DNA from: Acidiflorens sp963841945
GTDB lineage: Bacteria; Acidobacteriota; Terriglobia; Terriglobales; Acidobacteriaceae
Direction of reading: 5' to 3'
Length of the DNA stretch: 64,000 nt
Assembly: GCA_963841945.1 (NCBI GenBank)
Contig: CAWJFC010000023.1
Location: 1-64,000 of the forward strand
Under the pieces are notes generated by a model. That model did not search any database, was not told where the DNA came from, and saw only the letters and a list, made by a program, of their open reading frames with translations. Of this stretch, positions 7,694 to 16,148 are shown one piece after another. The translations under genes were made by a program, and so were the position numbers. Within the stretch, counting starts at the first letter, position 1. Every line of letters begins with the position of its first letter.

Positions 7694-8746
7694 TTACGAG
7701 AACCTCACCTTCACATCGGGCCCTTTATCCAGATGGATACTATCGACAAAACGCACCAGCCCCCTCTTCAATGTCAGAATGACCGATGACGTTCGCGTCC
7801 CTTCGCCAAAGAAGCGCACACCTTTCATGAGTGCGCCGTCGGTTACGCCAGTGGCCGCAAAGATGAGTTGCTTTCCCGGTGCGAGATCTTCCGCCTCGTA
7901 GATTCGCTTGCCGTCCTTGATTCCCATCTTGGCGATGCGCTCGGCGAGCTCGGGCTTATCGATCACGAGCCGTCCCTGCATGTAACCGTTGAGGCAACGG
8001 ATCGCGGCCGCAGTGATCACGCCCTCGGGCGCGCCACCTGACCCCATGACCGCGTGAACGCCGGTTCCGATCACTGCGGCCGCAATGCCGGCGGAAAGAT
8101 CGCCATCGCCGATCAGTTTGATGCGCGCGCCCGCCGCGCGAATGTCGCTGATGAGCTTCTCGTGCCGCGGACGGTCGAGCACCATCACGACCAGGTCCTC
8201 AACCCCACGATGGAGGCGCCGCGCAATGTTCTTGAGGTTGACTGCGACCGGAGCATCGAGCTCAACCGCATTCTTGCAAGACGGTCCAACGACGATCTTC
8301 TCCATGTAGCAGTCGGGAGCGTTGAGCAGACCTCCCTTTTCCGAGGCGGCAAGGACCGTAATTGCGCCCGGCGAACCGGTTGCGCACAGGTTCGTGCCTT
8401 CGAGCGGATCGACGGCGATATCGACATGCGGGACTTCCTGCCCGTCGCTGAACGTTCCTCCTACCTGCTCGCCGATGTAGAGCATGGGAGCGTCATCGCG
8501 CTCGCCCTCACCGATGACGATGGTCCCATGCATGGGAACCGTGTCCATTGTTTTGCGCATGGCCTCGGTCGCCACCTGATCGCTCAGGTGCCGATCGCCC
8601 TGACCCATGGTGCGCGCCGATTCAATGGCCGCGTTCTCGACTACACGCAGGAATTCAAGCGCGAGATCGCTCTCGATGTTTTGTCCGAAGCTTTTCGCGT
8701 GCGGTTCGTGATGGGCTTGAGTCTCGGGATGGGTCTGAGTGGTCAT
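7694..8746 (-). CDS. glpX: Fructose-1,6-bisphosphatase class II (GlpX)
   Basis: Hydrolyses fructose-1,6-bisphosphate to fructose-6-phosphate in gluconeogenesis. The 350-residue protein has the class II signatures: IVIGEGERDDAPML, the metal site VDIAVDPLEGT, GDGDLSAGIAAA and the GSGGAPEGV phosphate-binding loop. The start is set at ATG 8746 because AGGAGG lies 7 bases upstream; the longer open frame extending to 9130 has no family similarity at its N-terminus and runs into the divergent gene's start. It is convergent with the porin gene and divergent from the AhpD-like gene. Confidence 0.95.
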   Translation of the reverse strand: MTTQTHPETQAHHEPHAKSFGQNIESDLALEFLRVVENAAIESARTMGQGDRHLSDQVATEAMRKTMDTVPMHGTIVIGEGERDDAPMLYIGEQVGGTFSDGQEVPHVDIAVDPLEGTNLCATGSPGAITVLAASEKGGLLNAPDCYMEKIVVGPSCKNAVELDAPVAVNLKNIARRLHRGVEDLVVMVLDRPRHEKLISDIRAAGARIKLIGDGDLSAGIAAAVIGTGVHAVMGSGGAPEGVITAAAIRCLNGYMQGRLVIDKPELAERIAKMGIKDGKRIYEAEDLAPGKQLIFAATGVTDGALMKGVRFFGEGTRTSSVILTLKRGLVRFVDSIHLDKGPDVKVRFS

Positions 8747-8968
8747 GATGCCTCCTGATTCCGCGCCCCGTGGGGCGATGTGGAGCGCGACTTGGAAATA
8801 TACCCCTTCGCGCGATTCGAGGGAAGTGATGGGCAACCACGCTGATTGGGCATTCGATCGGGGCGACACGATGCCGGTGGCTGTGTGACGGACGGCTTGG
8901 GTCAATCCGAAGGGCGAAGACACCCATTTGGCAACGGCTTCATGCGGCAATTCTGCTACCCTTCGGCC

Positions 8969-9367
8969 ATGAACACTGAAAGGAAAGAGCCGGCATACTT
9001 GTTTACCGAAAAACAGGTCGCCGACAAAAGCGAGATCGCACGGCGCTTCCTCGACACCCGTACCCGTTTGAATGCCAACGTCGAGAAGGCCGACAACTTT
9101 CTGGTTAAGCGGTTCTATAACCTCGATCACAACGCCTACTTAGAAGGCGCAGTGCCGGCGAAGTATAAGGAACTGATGGGCCTGACCGCATCGACCTGCC
9201 TGCGCTGCGACGACTGCATCAGCTATCACCTGATTCAGTCGTACCGCCTAGGCGCAACGAGGGCCGAGCAGGAAGAAGCGCTCAACGTGGCGATGATTGT
9301 GGGAGGGAGCATCGTGATTCCGCATCTGCGGCGCGCGTACGAATTGCTGACGGAACTCTACGGATGA
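8969..9367 (+). CDS. AhpD-like carboxymuconolactone decarboxylase family protein
   Basis: A 132-residue, all-helical protein of the CMD/AhpD family. The redox motif CLRCDDCISYH carries the CxxC plus downstream His of AhpD-type peroxidase partners, preceded by AKYKELMGLTAS. Family members act as thiol-disulfide reductases or small decarboxylases; the exact substrate cannot be told. The start at 8969 gives the best N-terminus; an ATG at 8942 in the same frame is possible. No clear ribosome-binding site precedes either. Confidence 0.8.
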   Translation: MNTERKEPAYLFTEKQVADKSEIARRFLDTRTRLNANVEKADNFLVKRFYNLDHNAYLEGAVPAKYKELMGLTASTCLRCDDCISYHLIQSYRLGATRAEQEEALNVAMIVGGSIVIPHLRRAYELLTELYG

Positions 9368-9382
9368 GGAAGGCTAGTTGGG

Positions 9383-9991
9383 CTAGCTGCGGGACCGTTC
9401 CTTCCCGTTGCCCGCCAGCCAGTCGTCCGCCAGCATTCCGTACATCTCGAGATCCAGGAATTTCCCCCACTTCAGGATGTGGGAACGATGGCAGCCTTCG
9501 TAGCGCATGCCGATCTTTTGTAAGACTTTTCCGGAGGCAACGTTCGCGGTGACGTGACTGGCGAAGATCCTTTGCAGGGCGAGGGCCTCGAAACCATATT
9601 GCACCACCGCGAAGGCGGCCTCGGTGGCGTAACCCTGTCCCCAATACGGCAGGCCGATCCAATAACCGAGTTCGGCGCGGCGATGATCGGATTCAATTTG
9701 CAAACCCACGCCGCCGCAGAGCGCTGCGCTTTCACGCACGATAATTCCGAGGCGTACGCACCGTCCGCTGGCATGATCTTTCTCAGCGTTGGCGATGAAT
9801 TCCCGTGCTATCTCTTCTGTGTAGGGATGAGGAATTCGTAAGGTCGTGGCGGCGACCTCCCGCGCGCCGATCAACGGGACGAGCGCCGGAATATCGTCCA
9901 ATGTGTACGGGCGGAGCGTGAGACGGCCGGTCTGAAGGGGCAAAGACGCCACGCTTTTACTGTATCGCGTTTCATGCGGGTCACGTTGCAC
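9383..9991 (-). CDS. GNAT N-acetyltransferase, RimJ/RimL type
   Basis: A 202-residue protein with the RimJ/RimL-like fold. It opens with LQTGRLTLRPYTLDDIPAL; the acetyl-CoA region is GYWIGLPYWGQGYATEA and the end is marked by NVASGKVLQKIGMRYEG. Such enzymes acetylate ribosomal protein N-termini or small amines; the substrate is unknown. The start is GTG at 9991 without an obvious ribosome-binding site, so the first 15-20 residues are uncertain. It is convergent with the AhpD-like gene (15-base gap). Confidence 0.82.
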   Translation of the reverse strand: MQRDPHETRYSKSVASLPLQTGRLTLRPYTLDDIPALVPLIGAREVAATTLRIPHPYTEEIAREFIANAEKDHASGRCVRLGIIVRESAALCGGVGLQIESDHRRAELGYWIGLPYWGQGYATEAAFAVVQYGFEALALQRIFASHVTANVASGKVLQKIGMRYEGCHRSHILKWGKFLDLEMYGMLADDWLAGNGKERSRS

Positions 9992-10174
9992 AAGAAGCAG
10001 ATCAGATCGATGGGAGGTGACGGCTCGCGTTTTGCTGTGAATACCGCGATGGACGTAGAAAATTTATGTGGCTATCGGAACGCGGGCGATCTCCGAAAAG
10101 AGCAATGCTCCGACGGCAGGCACCGCGGAGCTTGCTGATGATATGAATCAGGAATAACTATTTGGAGGGGCCCA

Positions 10175-10215
10175 CGGCAGGGAAGGGCTCCGTCTCGGCA
10201 GGGAAGGACTCCGTC
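10175..10215. repeat. 21-bp tandem duplication
   Basis: Two copies of CGGCAGGGAAGG(G/A)CTCCGTC at 10175-10194 and 10196-10215, one mismatch, separated by one base. They lie just downstream of the lipoprotein gene's stop codon. No function is apparent. Confidence 0.85.
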
Positions 10216-10246
10216 GATGTCGCTCCGCCCTGTATTGACGCCTGGG

Positions 10247-11332
10247 TTACTTCAATCCAACTCCATAGAGATATTCGTATCCCGAGCCGCTCTTGGAAAC
10301 CGGCGAGAACGACCCAAACAATATGGAATTGTTGAGGAACGTGACGAACACGTCCTGGGGCTGCTGTCCATGCATGATGCGGAAAGTGAAAAGGCCGTAG
10401 CAAGGATCGGCGAGTTCGCCCGGCGAGCCATAAAGGTACGACGCGTCGGCAACCGCCGACAGCGTGCCCGCCAGCAGCGTGTTTGATTGCGCATCGGTCA
10501 TGGTCACGTTGCCAGAGGCATCCACCACAATCGACGCATTGCCGAGCGAGGGCGTGCCCGATTCCTGGTTGTCCTGGCCCACGCTGGCATTGGTCTTCTC
10601 GTAAAACACCGCCTTATACGTTCCGGCAAATGACGCATCGAAGGCCTTGCTCGCCGTTTTCTGGAAGCCAAGAATCGCACCATTTGCTGTGTCGACCACG
10701 AATACGCCGGTGGAGGTTCCGAAGATGTAGTCGGTGCCGCCACCTTCCGCGAGCGTCAGAAAATTGCCGGAAGGATCTTCCTGAATCTGCGAACCGGAGA
10801 ACGAGCTTGAATTGAATGGATCCGACGGGTCTTGTACTGCGCCATACGGCCAGTAGCTGCTCGTGGTTATGTTCGCCTGCGCGTCGATCACCACCGAGCC
10901 AGCGTCGATGCCGCCGCTCGATGTACGAAACTGCATGTAGTTGTACCGGTTGCCTTCGAACGACGCGAGGGTGATCGGCGCGGTTTCGACCGCCGTAATC
11001 AAAGCCAGAGTGTCCTGATTCGGGCCCGCCTTGTCGGCCTCGATCAGGAATGCATAGTTCGGCACCTCGTAGCCCGAAATTAAATTGCCCGTAGGATCGG
11101 TGAATGTGTAGGTGCCGGCGCCGGTGGTTGTGTAGGGAACAGTCGCCTTCACGCCGCTGGTGTAATTGTCATAGGAAAGAGTCTGCGTGGCGGGATTAAG
11201 GCTGATCGTCAGAAAGTCGCCGACCGAAGCGGTTCCGTTGTAGTCGCGGACCGCGCCTGAACCGGAGTTGCTAACCGAGCCTCCGCAAGCTGTTAACGCC
11301 AGCATCGCGGCAAATACAATCCAAGATCTCAT
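10247..11332 (-). CDS. Putative secreted lipoprotein
   Basis: A 361-residue protein with an N-terminal signal peptide and lipobox (LALTACGG), so probably lipid-anchored in the cell envelope. The mature part is beta-rich, low in Cys and charged residues, high in Ser, Thr, Gly, Asn and Asp, with repeated V.DA.GN.T patterns (VVIDAQANITT, IVVDASGNVTM). I do not recognise a named domain. The start is supported by GGAGGAG 8 bases upstream of the ATG. It appears to be a single-gene unit upstream of which lies the higBA pair. Confidence 0.7.
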   Translation of the reverse strand: MRSWIVFAAMLALTACGGSVSNSGSGAVRDYNGTASVGDFLTISLNPATQTLSYDNYTSGVKATVPYTTTGAGTYTFTDPTGNLISGYEVPNYAFLIEADKAGPNQDTLALITAVETAPITLASFEGNRYNYMQFRTSSGGIDAGSVVIDAQANITTSSYWPYGAVQDPSDPFNSSSFSGSQIQEDPSGNFLTLAEGGGTDYIFGTSTGVFVVDTANGAILGFQKTASKAFDASFAGTYKAVFYEKTNASVGQDNQESGTPSLGNASIVVDASGNVTMTDAQSNTLLAGTLSAVADASYLYGSPGELADPCYGLFTFRIMHGQQPQDVFVTFLNNSILFGSFSPVSKSGSGYEYLYGVGLK

Positions 11333-11432
11333 GGAGAATGCTCCTCCCTTTTGGAGATCGCCCGATGGGGAGGGGGGCTTGAGCCTTTGGCAGTGACCTT
11401 GGAGTGCGGGAGCGGTTACCCGCGTTTTCTGG

Positions 11433-11834
11433 TCAGATAAACACGTCCGCCGAAACGTGGAAGCGCCGGCTTAGCTTCCGGATGTGCTCGGTGGTCAGCC
11501 GGCGTTTGCCATTCAAAACCTCTGAGACGATGCTTGACGATCCGAAGATGTCTAGAAGATCTTTTTGCTTGAGGCCGTTTGCCGACATCAACTCTTCGAT
11601 GATGGTAACGGGATCGGCAGGTTCTAGGGCATATTGTGTTTGTTCAAAATTCTCGATCAGCAGAGTGAGCAAGTCGGCAAGGCGCCGTTCGGCTGCACTC
11701 ATGCGGGTGCCCTTGCGATCAAGTTCTTCGAGAGCGCGAATGCAGCGCTCGTTTTCCGCCTCGCTGCGAATCACGGATGGCAGGGCAGTGGCGAGCAGAG
11801 CAGCATATTCACCTCGAACTGCAGTCGCGCTCAT
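11433..11834 (-). CDS. higA: HigA-type antitoxin (XRE family)
   Basis: A 133-residue antitoxin with its helix-turn-helix near the C-terminus (NGLKQKDLLDIFGSSSIVSE...LNGKRRLT), the arrangement of HigA proteins paired with HigB. The N-terminal half would wrap the toxin. Its ATG overlaps the toxin stop (ATGA), so the order is toxin first, antitoxin second, as in classical higBA. It is expected to bind the palindromes upstream of higB and repress the operon. Confidence 0.85.
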   Translation of the reverse strand: MSATAVRGEYAALLATALPSVIRSEAENERCIRALEELDRKGTRMSAAERRLADLLTLLIENFEQTQYALEPADPVTIIEELMSANGLKQKDLLDIFGSSSIVSEVLNGKRRLTTEHIRKLSRRFHVSADVFI

Positions 11835-12118
11835 TGTCTCCAGCCTCCCCGGTCATACTCGTTATGCGTGAGTACCTGCCGGACGTAAACCCGGCCGAAG
11901 TCATAATTGATCTCGGTAATCAAACGGTAATGATTTCCTTTGACATTAAACACAGTCCACTTCGACACAGAGTCCGCATTCGCAAATGTCTTACGTACGT
12001 CCGCCAGGTTCCGCCAAAGAGCTCTCTTGGCGATGCGATACCAGGCATCAAGAGGACCTTCCAATTCGCTTCGCCGAGCTGCCGCTTCTTTGAGTCTCTT
12101 CCGGCTGATGATGTGCAT
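11831..12118 (-). CDS. higB: HigB-type mRNA interferase toxin
   Basis: A 95-residue RelE-fold toxin of the HigB family. Recognisable segments are MHIISRKRLKEA at the start, LDAWYRIAKRALWRN, FNVKGNHYRLITEI and the C-terminal VYVRQVLTHNEYD. Homologues cleave ribosome-associated mRNA. I start it at ATG 12118 because the HigB family begins MHII; an upstream ATG at 12181 would lie inside the promoter. The gene is preceded by a consensus promoter with two operator palindromes and followed by its antitoxin. Confidence 0.85.
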   Translation of the reverse strand: MHIISRKRLKEAAARRSELEGPLDAWYRIAKRALWRNLADVRKTFANADSVSKWTVFNVKGNHYRLITEINYDFGRVYVRQVLTHNEYDRGGWRQ

Positions 12119-12133
12119 GCCCGCTCGCGCGAG

Positions 12134-12173
12134 TTCGCAATCTGCGAAAGTATTATAGTTCGCAAAGTGCGAA
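12134..12173 (-). promoter_or_regulatory. Twin operator palindromes of higBA
   Basis: Two perfect 15-bp palindromes TTCGCA-N3-TGCGAA at 12134-12148 and 12159-12173, centres 25 bp apart. They flank the -10 element, so a bound repressor (most likely HigA) would block polymerase. The regulator identity is inference; the palindromes are directly visible. Confidence 0.85.
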
Positions 12174-12181
12174 ATTGTCAA
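12152..12181 (-). promoter_or_regulatory. Consensus sigma-70 promoter of higBA
   Basis: On the minus strand TTGACA (12181-12176) is followed 18 bases later by TATAAT (12157-12152), both perfect matches to the consensus. Transcription should start near 12145, giving a leader of about 27 bases before the higB ATG. Confidence 0.8.
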
Positions 12182-12272
12182 ATGGCGTTCATGTTGTGTG
12201 GCGGATCCCTATGCTCGGCTTGGTCTCCGGGTTGTCGTCGAATTCCCAACTCAACCATGCCGGGGTGCTGAT

Positions 12273-13454
12273 CTAGAACGCCTCAATTCCCGTCACGCTG
12301 GCCCCAATAATCAAGGTGTGAATATCGTGCGTGCCCTCGTACGTCTTCACACTTTCCAGGTTCATCAGATGGCGCATGATGGGATAGTCATCGGCAACAC
12401 CGTTGGCGCCGAGAATGTCTCGCGACATGCGGGCGCATTCGAGCGCCATCCAGACGTTATTTCGCTTGGCCATGGAGATATGCTGGTGCTCGACCTTGCC
12501 CGTGTCTTTGAGCCGCCCCACTTGCAGAATCAGCAGCTGCGCCTTGGTGATCTCGCTGATCATCCACGCGAGTTTTTCCTGCACGAGTTGATGCGAGGCA
12601 ATGGGCTGGTCGCGGAACTGTTTACGCAGCAGGGAATATTGCAAGGCGCAGTCATAGCAAGCCATCGCCGCACCCACCGCTCCCCACGCGATGCCATAGC
12701 GTGCCTGGTTCAAGCACATCAGCGGAGACTTAAGCCCGCCTGACTTCGGCAACAAATTCGATTCCGGGATGTGCACATCCTGGAGCGACAATCCTGAGGT
12801 GACGGAGGCGCGCAGCGACCACTTGCCATGAATGTCATCGGCCTTGAAGCCGGGCCGGTCGGTCTCTACCAGGAAGCCGCGAATCTTGTCGTCCTCATCT
12901 TCGACCTTGGCCCAGATCACCGCGACATCGGCGATGGTGCCGGAGGTGATCCACATCTTTTCACCGTTGAGAACGTACTCCTTGCCGACCTTTTTCGCGC
13001 GCGTTCTCATGCCGCCGGGATTCGAACCGAAGCCCGGCTCGGTCAGTCCAAAGCAACCCAGTTTTTCGCCCTTTTGTAGCGCGGGCAGCCAGGTATTTTT
13101 TTGCTCGTCCGATCCGAAGGTATAAATCGGATACATCACCAGCGCCGATTGCACGCTCACGAATGAACGCACGCCCGAATCACCGCGCTCCAATTCCTGC
13201 GTGACCAATCCGTATTCAACATTCGACATGCCGGCGCAGCCGTAGCCCTGTAACGACGCGCCAAAGAAGCCGAGGTCAGCCATCGGCTTGACGAGTTCGC
13301 GCGGAAAACGCCCGGCGCGATTGCACTCCTCGATAATGGGGACAAGGTTGTCTTCAATGAACTTGCGCGCCGTGTCGCGTACCAGGCGCTCATCGTCGTT
13401 CAGAAGGGAATCGAACTGAATGAAGTCCACACCGCGAAATTTGATGGCTGGCAT
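12273..13454 (-). CDS. gcdH: Glutaryl-CoA dehydrogenase (acyl-CoA dehydrogenase family)
   Basis: A 393-residue FAD enzyme. The motifs fit glutaryl-CoA dehydrogenase: LTEPGFGSNPGGMRTRA (FAD loop), WITSG, DHIHG-type region DDIHGKWSLRAS, and the catalytic-base segment KTYEGTHDIHTLI, where the Glu abstracts the alpha proton. It oxidatively decarboxylates glutaryl-CoA to crotonyl-CoA in lysine/tryptophan breakdown and passes electrons to ETF. It stands alone here; no ETF or lysine genes adjoin it. GGGGG lies 10 bases upstream of the ATG. Another short-chain acyl-CoA substrate cannot be excluded. Confidence 0.9.
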   Translation of the reverse strand: MPAIKFRGVDFIQFDSLLNDDERLVRDTARKFIEDNLVPIIEECNRAGRFPRELVKPMADLGFFGASLQGYGCAGMSNVEYGLVTQELERGDSGVRSFVSVQSALVMYPIYTFGSDEQKNTWLPALQKGEKLGCFGLTEPGFGSNPGGMRTRAKKVGKEYVLNGEKMWITSGTIADVAVIWAKVEDEDDKIRGFLVETDRPGFKADDIHGKWSLRASVTSGLSLQDVHIPESNLLPKSGGLKSPLMCLNQARYGIAWGAVGAAMACYDCALQYSLLRKQFRDQPIASHQLVQEKLAWMISEITKAQLLILQVGRLKDTGKVEHQHISMAKRNNVWMALECARMSRDILGANGVADDYPIMRHLMNLESVKTYEGTHDIHTLIIGASVTGIEAF

Positions 13455-13563
13455 TTGGCGTATCCCCCGAAAGTCGGCAGATAGAAACTGTCAAACAAAT
13501 CAAGCTAGCAGAGGCAGGGCTTGACGCGCCAGCCAGGAGCCCGCCGACAGAGGTGTTCATCGG

Positions 13564-13625
13564 GCCGCTGATTCACGCTGATCTTCGCGGATCTGATTCT
13601 TTTCTTGTGATCCGTGTGGATCCGG
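13564..13625. repeat. Degenerate GCTGAT/GGATC repeat with about 10-bp spacing
   Basis: The words CCGCTGATTCA, CGCTGATCTTC, GCGGATCTGAT, GTGATCCGTG and TGGATCCGG follow one another at about one helical turn. It is a decayed low-complexity tract in the gap between the gcdH and methyltransferase genes, of a different word family from the other repeats in the window. Confidence 0.6.
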
Positions 13626-13663
13626 GGAGGGGCAGTTTCTTCCGCGAGCCAAGGGCGGAACGC

Positions 13664-14146
13664 CTACCGCCGAAGTCGCGGAATCCATCGCGGCACGGCT
13701 GCGCGATACTGTTCGTACTCTTCGCCGAATTGCGTTTTCAAAGTTGGCTCTTCATAGAAGATCACAAAGAAGTTAACGATCACTAGCACGCACGCCAAAT
13801 AGATCGCAATGTGCCATGAGTGAAACAGCCAGGCTTGTCCCGCGATGATGAGGGCGACTCCGATGTACATCGGATTGCGAACGTAGTGGTGCAGTCCTCT
13901 AACCACCAGAACTTTCGTCGGCGCAATTGGCGCAGGCGTACCTCCGCCAAGCAATGCGAATCCCCAGAACGCGGTGGAAAGATAAATGGCAATTCCGATG
14001 GCGATCACGCAAATCGCCGCCCATTCGCCCGCGCCGTTTATCGGAGCCGCATTCTGACGCAGCCACCAGGGAACATAGCCGGCGACCGTCCCCGGCACGA
14101 AAATCGTAAAGAGCGCGGTGCTCAGCAGCGGCCCGAGATTTTTCAC
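13664..14146 (-). CDS. ICMT/PEMT-like membrane methyltransferase
   Basis: A small multi-pass protein (about four hydrophobic helices). The C-terminal half contains the isoprenylcysteine methyltransferase-type signature: GLHHYVRNPMYIGV, then a helix pair and FFVIFYEEPTLKTQFGEEYE. This is the SAM-binding region of the family, and Y..Y...VPRWIPR closes it. Bacterial relatives methylate lipids or unknown small molecules. The start is unsure: I chose GTG 14146 (160 residues); the frame stays open to 14263, but that would overlap the divergent hydrolase gene and its first 38 residues are not family-like. Confidence 0.75.
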   Translation of the reverse strand: MKNLGPLLSTALFTIFVPGTVAGYVPWWLRQNAAPINGAGEWAAICVIAIGIAIYLSTAFWGFALLGGGTPAPIAPTKVLVVRGLHHYVRNPMYIGVALIIAGQAWLFHSWHIAIYLACVLVIVNFFVIFYEEPTLKTQFGEEYEQYRAAVPRWIPRLRR

Positions 14147-14240
14147 GCCATCATTGTTCGCCTGAGAGAGACGCGAGTCAATTGAGCTTCTCAGTTGGTA
14201 TAGCGTCCGAGTCGTCGGCGGCCGTGCTAGCATTTGCGAC

Positions 14241-15224
14241 ATGCGAAATCGAATGGTTGCCATGTTGGTTCTCGCCGCCTTCGGTCTTTCCTCAGCCTGC
14301 CTCGCTCAATCCGCGCCCTCGAACCTTTATCCCATGCAGGAGGGTTTCGTCGATAGTCACGGCGCGCTCATTTACTACAAAGTTGTCGGTCGCGGCGCGC
14401 CCCTAGTCATCGTTCATGGGGGACCGGGCGCATCGCACGACTATTTCCTCCCGTATCTTCTTCCCCTGATGAGATCGAACAAACTTGTCTTCATCGACGA
14501 GCGCGGCGGGGGCAAATCGTCGAAGTGCATCGACGCGAAGGATTACACCGTCGCCAACATGGTCGAGGACATCGAGACGGTCCGCCAGACGCTCGGTCTC
14601 GGCAAGATCAGCCTGCTCGGGCATTCGTTCGGAGGGGTGCTCGTCCAGGCATACGCGTTCAAGTATCAGAAAAACCTCAGCCACCTGATTCTCGGCAGCA
14701 CTTTTGCCAGCACACGCGAGATCAACGAGGCACTGGCGCGGATGAAGGCGGCCATGGATCCGAAGGATCGCGACCGCGTCAATGCACTGGAAGCCGCCGG
14801 GTTGTTTGGCAAAGGAGAAATCTGGGAGCACGGGCGCTACTCCGAGGAGTATGCGAAACTCGCGTGGGGTAAGGGATATTTTCCTTTCGTTTATGACAAC
14901 AATCCCGACCCTGACTATGACCCACTTGCGGGCAACACCAGCAACGCCTGGGACGTTTACCGCGAGATGTGGGGCTCGGACGGCGAGTTCATCATCGATG
15001 GAAACCTGAAAGAGGTGGAGTATGTGGATCGCCTCAGTGAGATCAAGGTGCCCACGCTGATCATCGTCGGCGACCACGATGAGAGCGATCCCAAGATGTC
15101 AAAAGAGATGCATGAGAAGATCGCCGGATCCCGGCTTGTCATCCTGCCGAAGAGCGGGCACATGACATTTGTCGATCAACCGGAGATGTTTCTGAAAGTG
15201 GTTGGAGACTTTGTGGCGCATTGA
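14241..15224 (+). CDS. Secreted alpha/beta hydrolase, proline-iminopeptidase type
   Basis: A 327-residue protein with a signal peptide (MVAMLVLAAFGLSSACLAQ region), so exported. The hydrolase core shows the oxyanion motif HGGPGAS, the nucleophile elbow GHSFGG (Ser), an acid in VGDHDESDP and the His in LPKSGHMTF. This combination is the proline iminopeptidase/S33 family pattern. Substrate could be an N-terminal proline peptide or an ester. The neighbouring DUF2721 gene begins 5 bases after its stop and may be co-transcribed. Confidence 0.82.
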   Translation: MRNRMVAMLVLAAFGLSSACLAQSAPSNLYPMQEGFVDSHGALIYYKVVGRGAPLVIVHGGPGASHDYFLPYLLPLMRSNKLVFIDERGGGKSSKCIDAKDYTVANMVEDIETVRQTLGLGKISLLGHSFGGVLVQAYAFKYQKNLSHLILGSTFASTREINEALARMKAAMDPKDRDRVNALEAAGLFGKGEIWEHGRYSEEYAKLAWGKGYFPFVYDNNPDPDYDPLAGNTSNAWDVYREMWGSDGEFIIDGNLKEVEYVDRLSEIKVPTLIIVGDHDESDPKMSKEMHEKIAGSRLVILPKSGHMTFVDQPEMFLKVVGDFVAH

Positions 15225-15229
15225 GCGGT

Positions 15230-15721
15230 ATGAACGATATCGATCTTCTTTTTCGGGCTTTTCTGGCTCCCGCGATTTTTGTCTCGGCGGCGTCACTGCT
15301 GATTCTTTCGATCAACGTGCGCCTTATGGGAATCGTCAGCCGTCTGCGCCAGTTTGTGCACGCCAAGCATGACGCGGCGCGCAGCAATCACATGCAAGAG
15401 GCGGAAGCCTACACGGCACAAATCACATCCATCGAAAAACGCGCGGAGATTATCCAGAAGAGTTTCCTGTTCTCTCTGATCTCGCTTGCCGGCACAGTCG
15501 TTTCCTGTTTGCTGCTGGGGCTGGGGCTCTACGTGAAAGAGGCGGCTCTGGCTGCGGCGATTGTGTTTGTGCTTGCGCTCGTTTCCCTGCTGATCGGCGT
15601 TCTCTACTACGTTCGCGAACTTACGGTTGCGCTCAGTTCGGTGCGCGACGAAGCTCGAGACCTCGGTTTCATGGACATCGGTGCGCAGCACGGCGAACCT
15701 CGGCATACGGACACCTTGTAG
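15230..15721 (+). CDS. DUF2721 family membrane protein
   Basis: A 163-residue membrane protein with one N-terminal helix (PAIFVSAASLLILSINVRLM), a charged cytoplasmic or coiled segment (residues about 40-80, HAKHD...QITSIEKRAEIIQKS), and two further helices. This layout and the RL-x-V-SRLR pattern match DUF2721. Function unknown. The ATG at 15230 is preferred to a TTG at 15221. Confidence 0.75.
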   Translation: MNDIDLLFRAFLAPAIFVSAASLLILSINVRLMGIVSRLRQFVHAKHDAARSNHMQEAEAYTAQITSIEKRAEIIQKSFLFSLISLAGTVVSCLLLGLGLYVKEAALAAAIVFVLALVSLLIGVLYYVRELTVALSSVRDEARDLGFMDIGAQHGEPRHTDTL

Positions 15722-16148
15722 TCGACGAAATGGATTGCAAACGGAGTTCAGTGCCATGAACCAATCGTGACCGAAGGTCTGTCGGCAAAACGGCCAAGCT
15801 GCCTTTCAATTTTCTATCTCCACGCATCTCTACATCGGTATTTCCCTTTCTGTGCAAACAAGTGCAGTTCCGGTTTGTAAAAAATGTGCCGCCTGCGAGA
15901 TTGTGCGTGCTTTCTTGAAAAAGTACAGCTATAAACTAGAGGCAATAGTACTGCCCTGCGTCGAATCCCCTCGACGATTTACCGGCAAGGGTCAAACAAG
16001 TTTGCGATTTCGCAGCGGAGGATTTTTGTCCGAGGCGAGGGCGGCGGTTTGCTGTAAGCAAGTCAAGGATTAGAGAGGATCACGGCAACGGATGTCGGCA
16101 ACTGCGCAGAAAAAATCTCACCGGCTACAAATTCACGAGGAAAACTCT
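15722..16148. other. Intergenic region before the ASH-domain gene
   Basis: About 430 bases with no convincing gene. It is richer in A/T around 15890-15950 and should contain the promoter for the large secreted protein; I could not fix a -35/-10 pair with proper spacing, and no riboswitch pattern was recognised. Confidence 0.5.

Noticed and set aside
8747..9130. N-terminal extension of GlpX
   Set aside because: Family similarity starts at the ATG at 8746, which has a strong ribosome-binding site; the extension overlaps the divergent AhpD-like gene.
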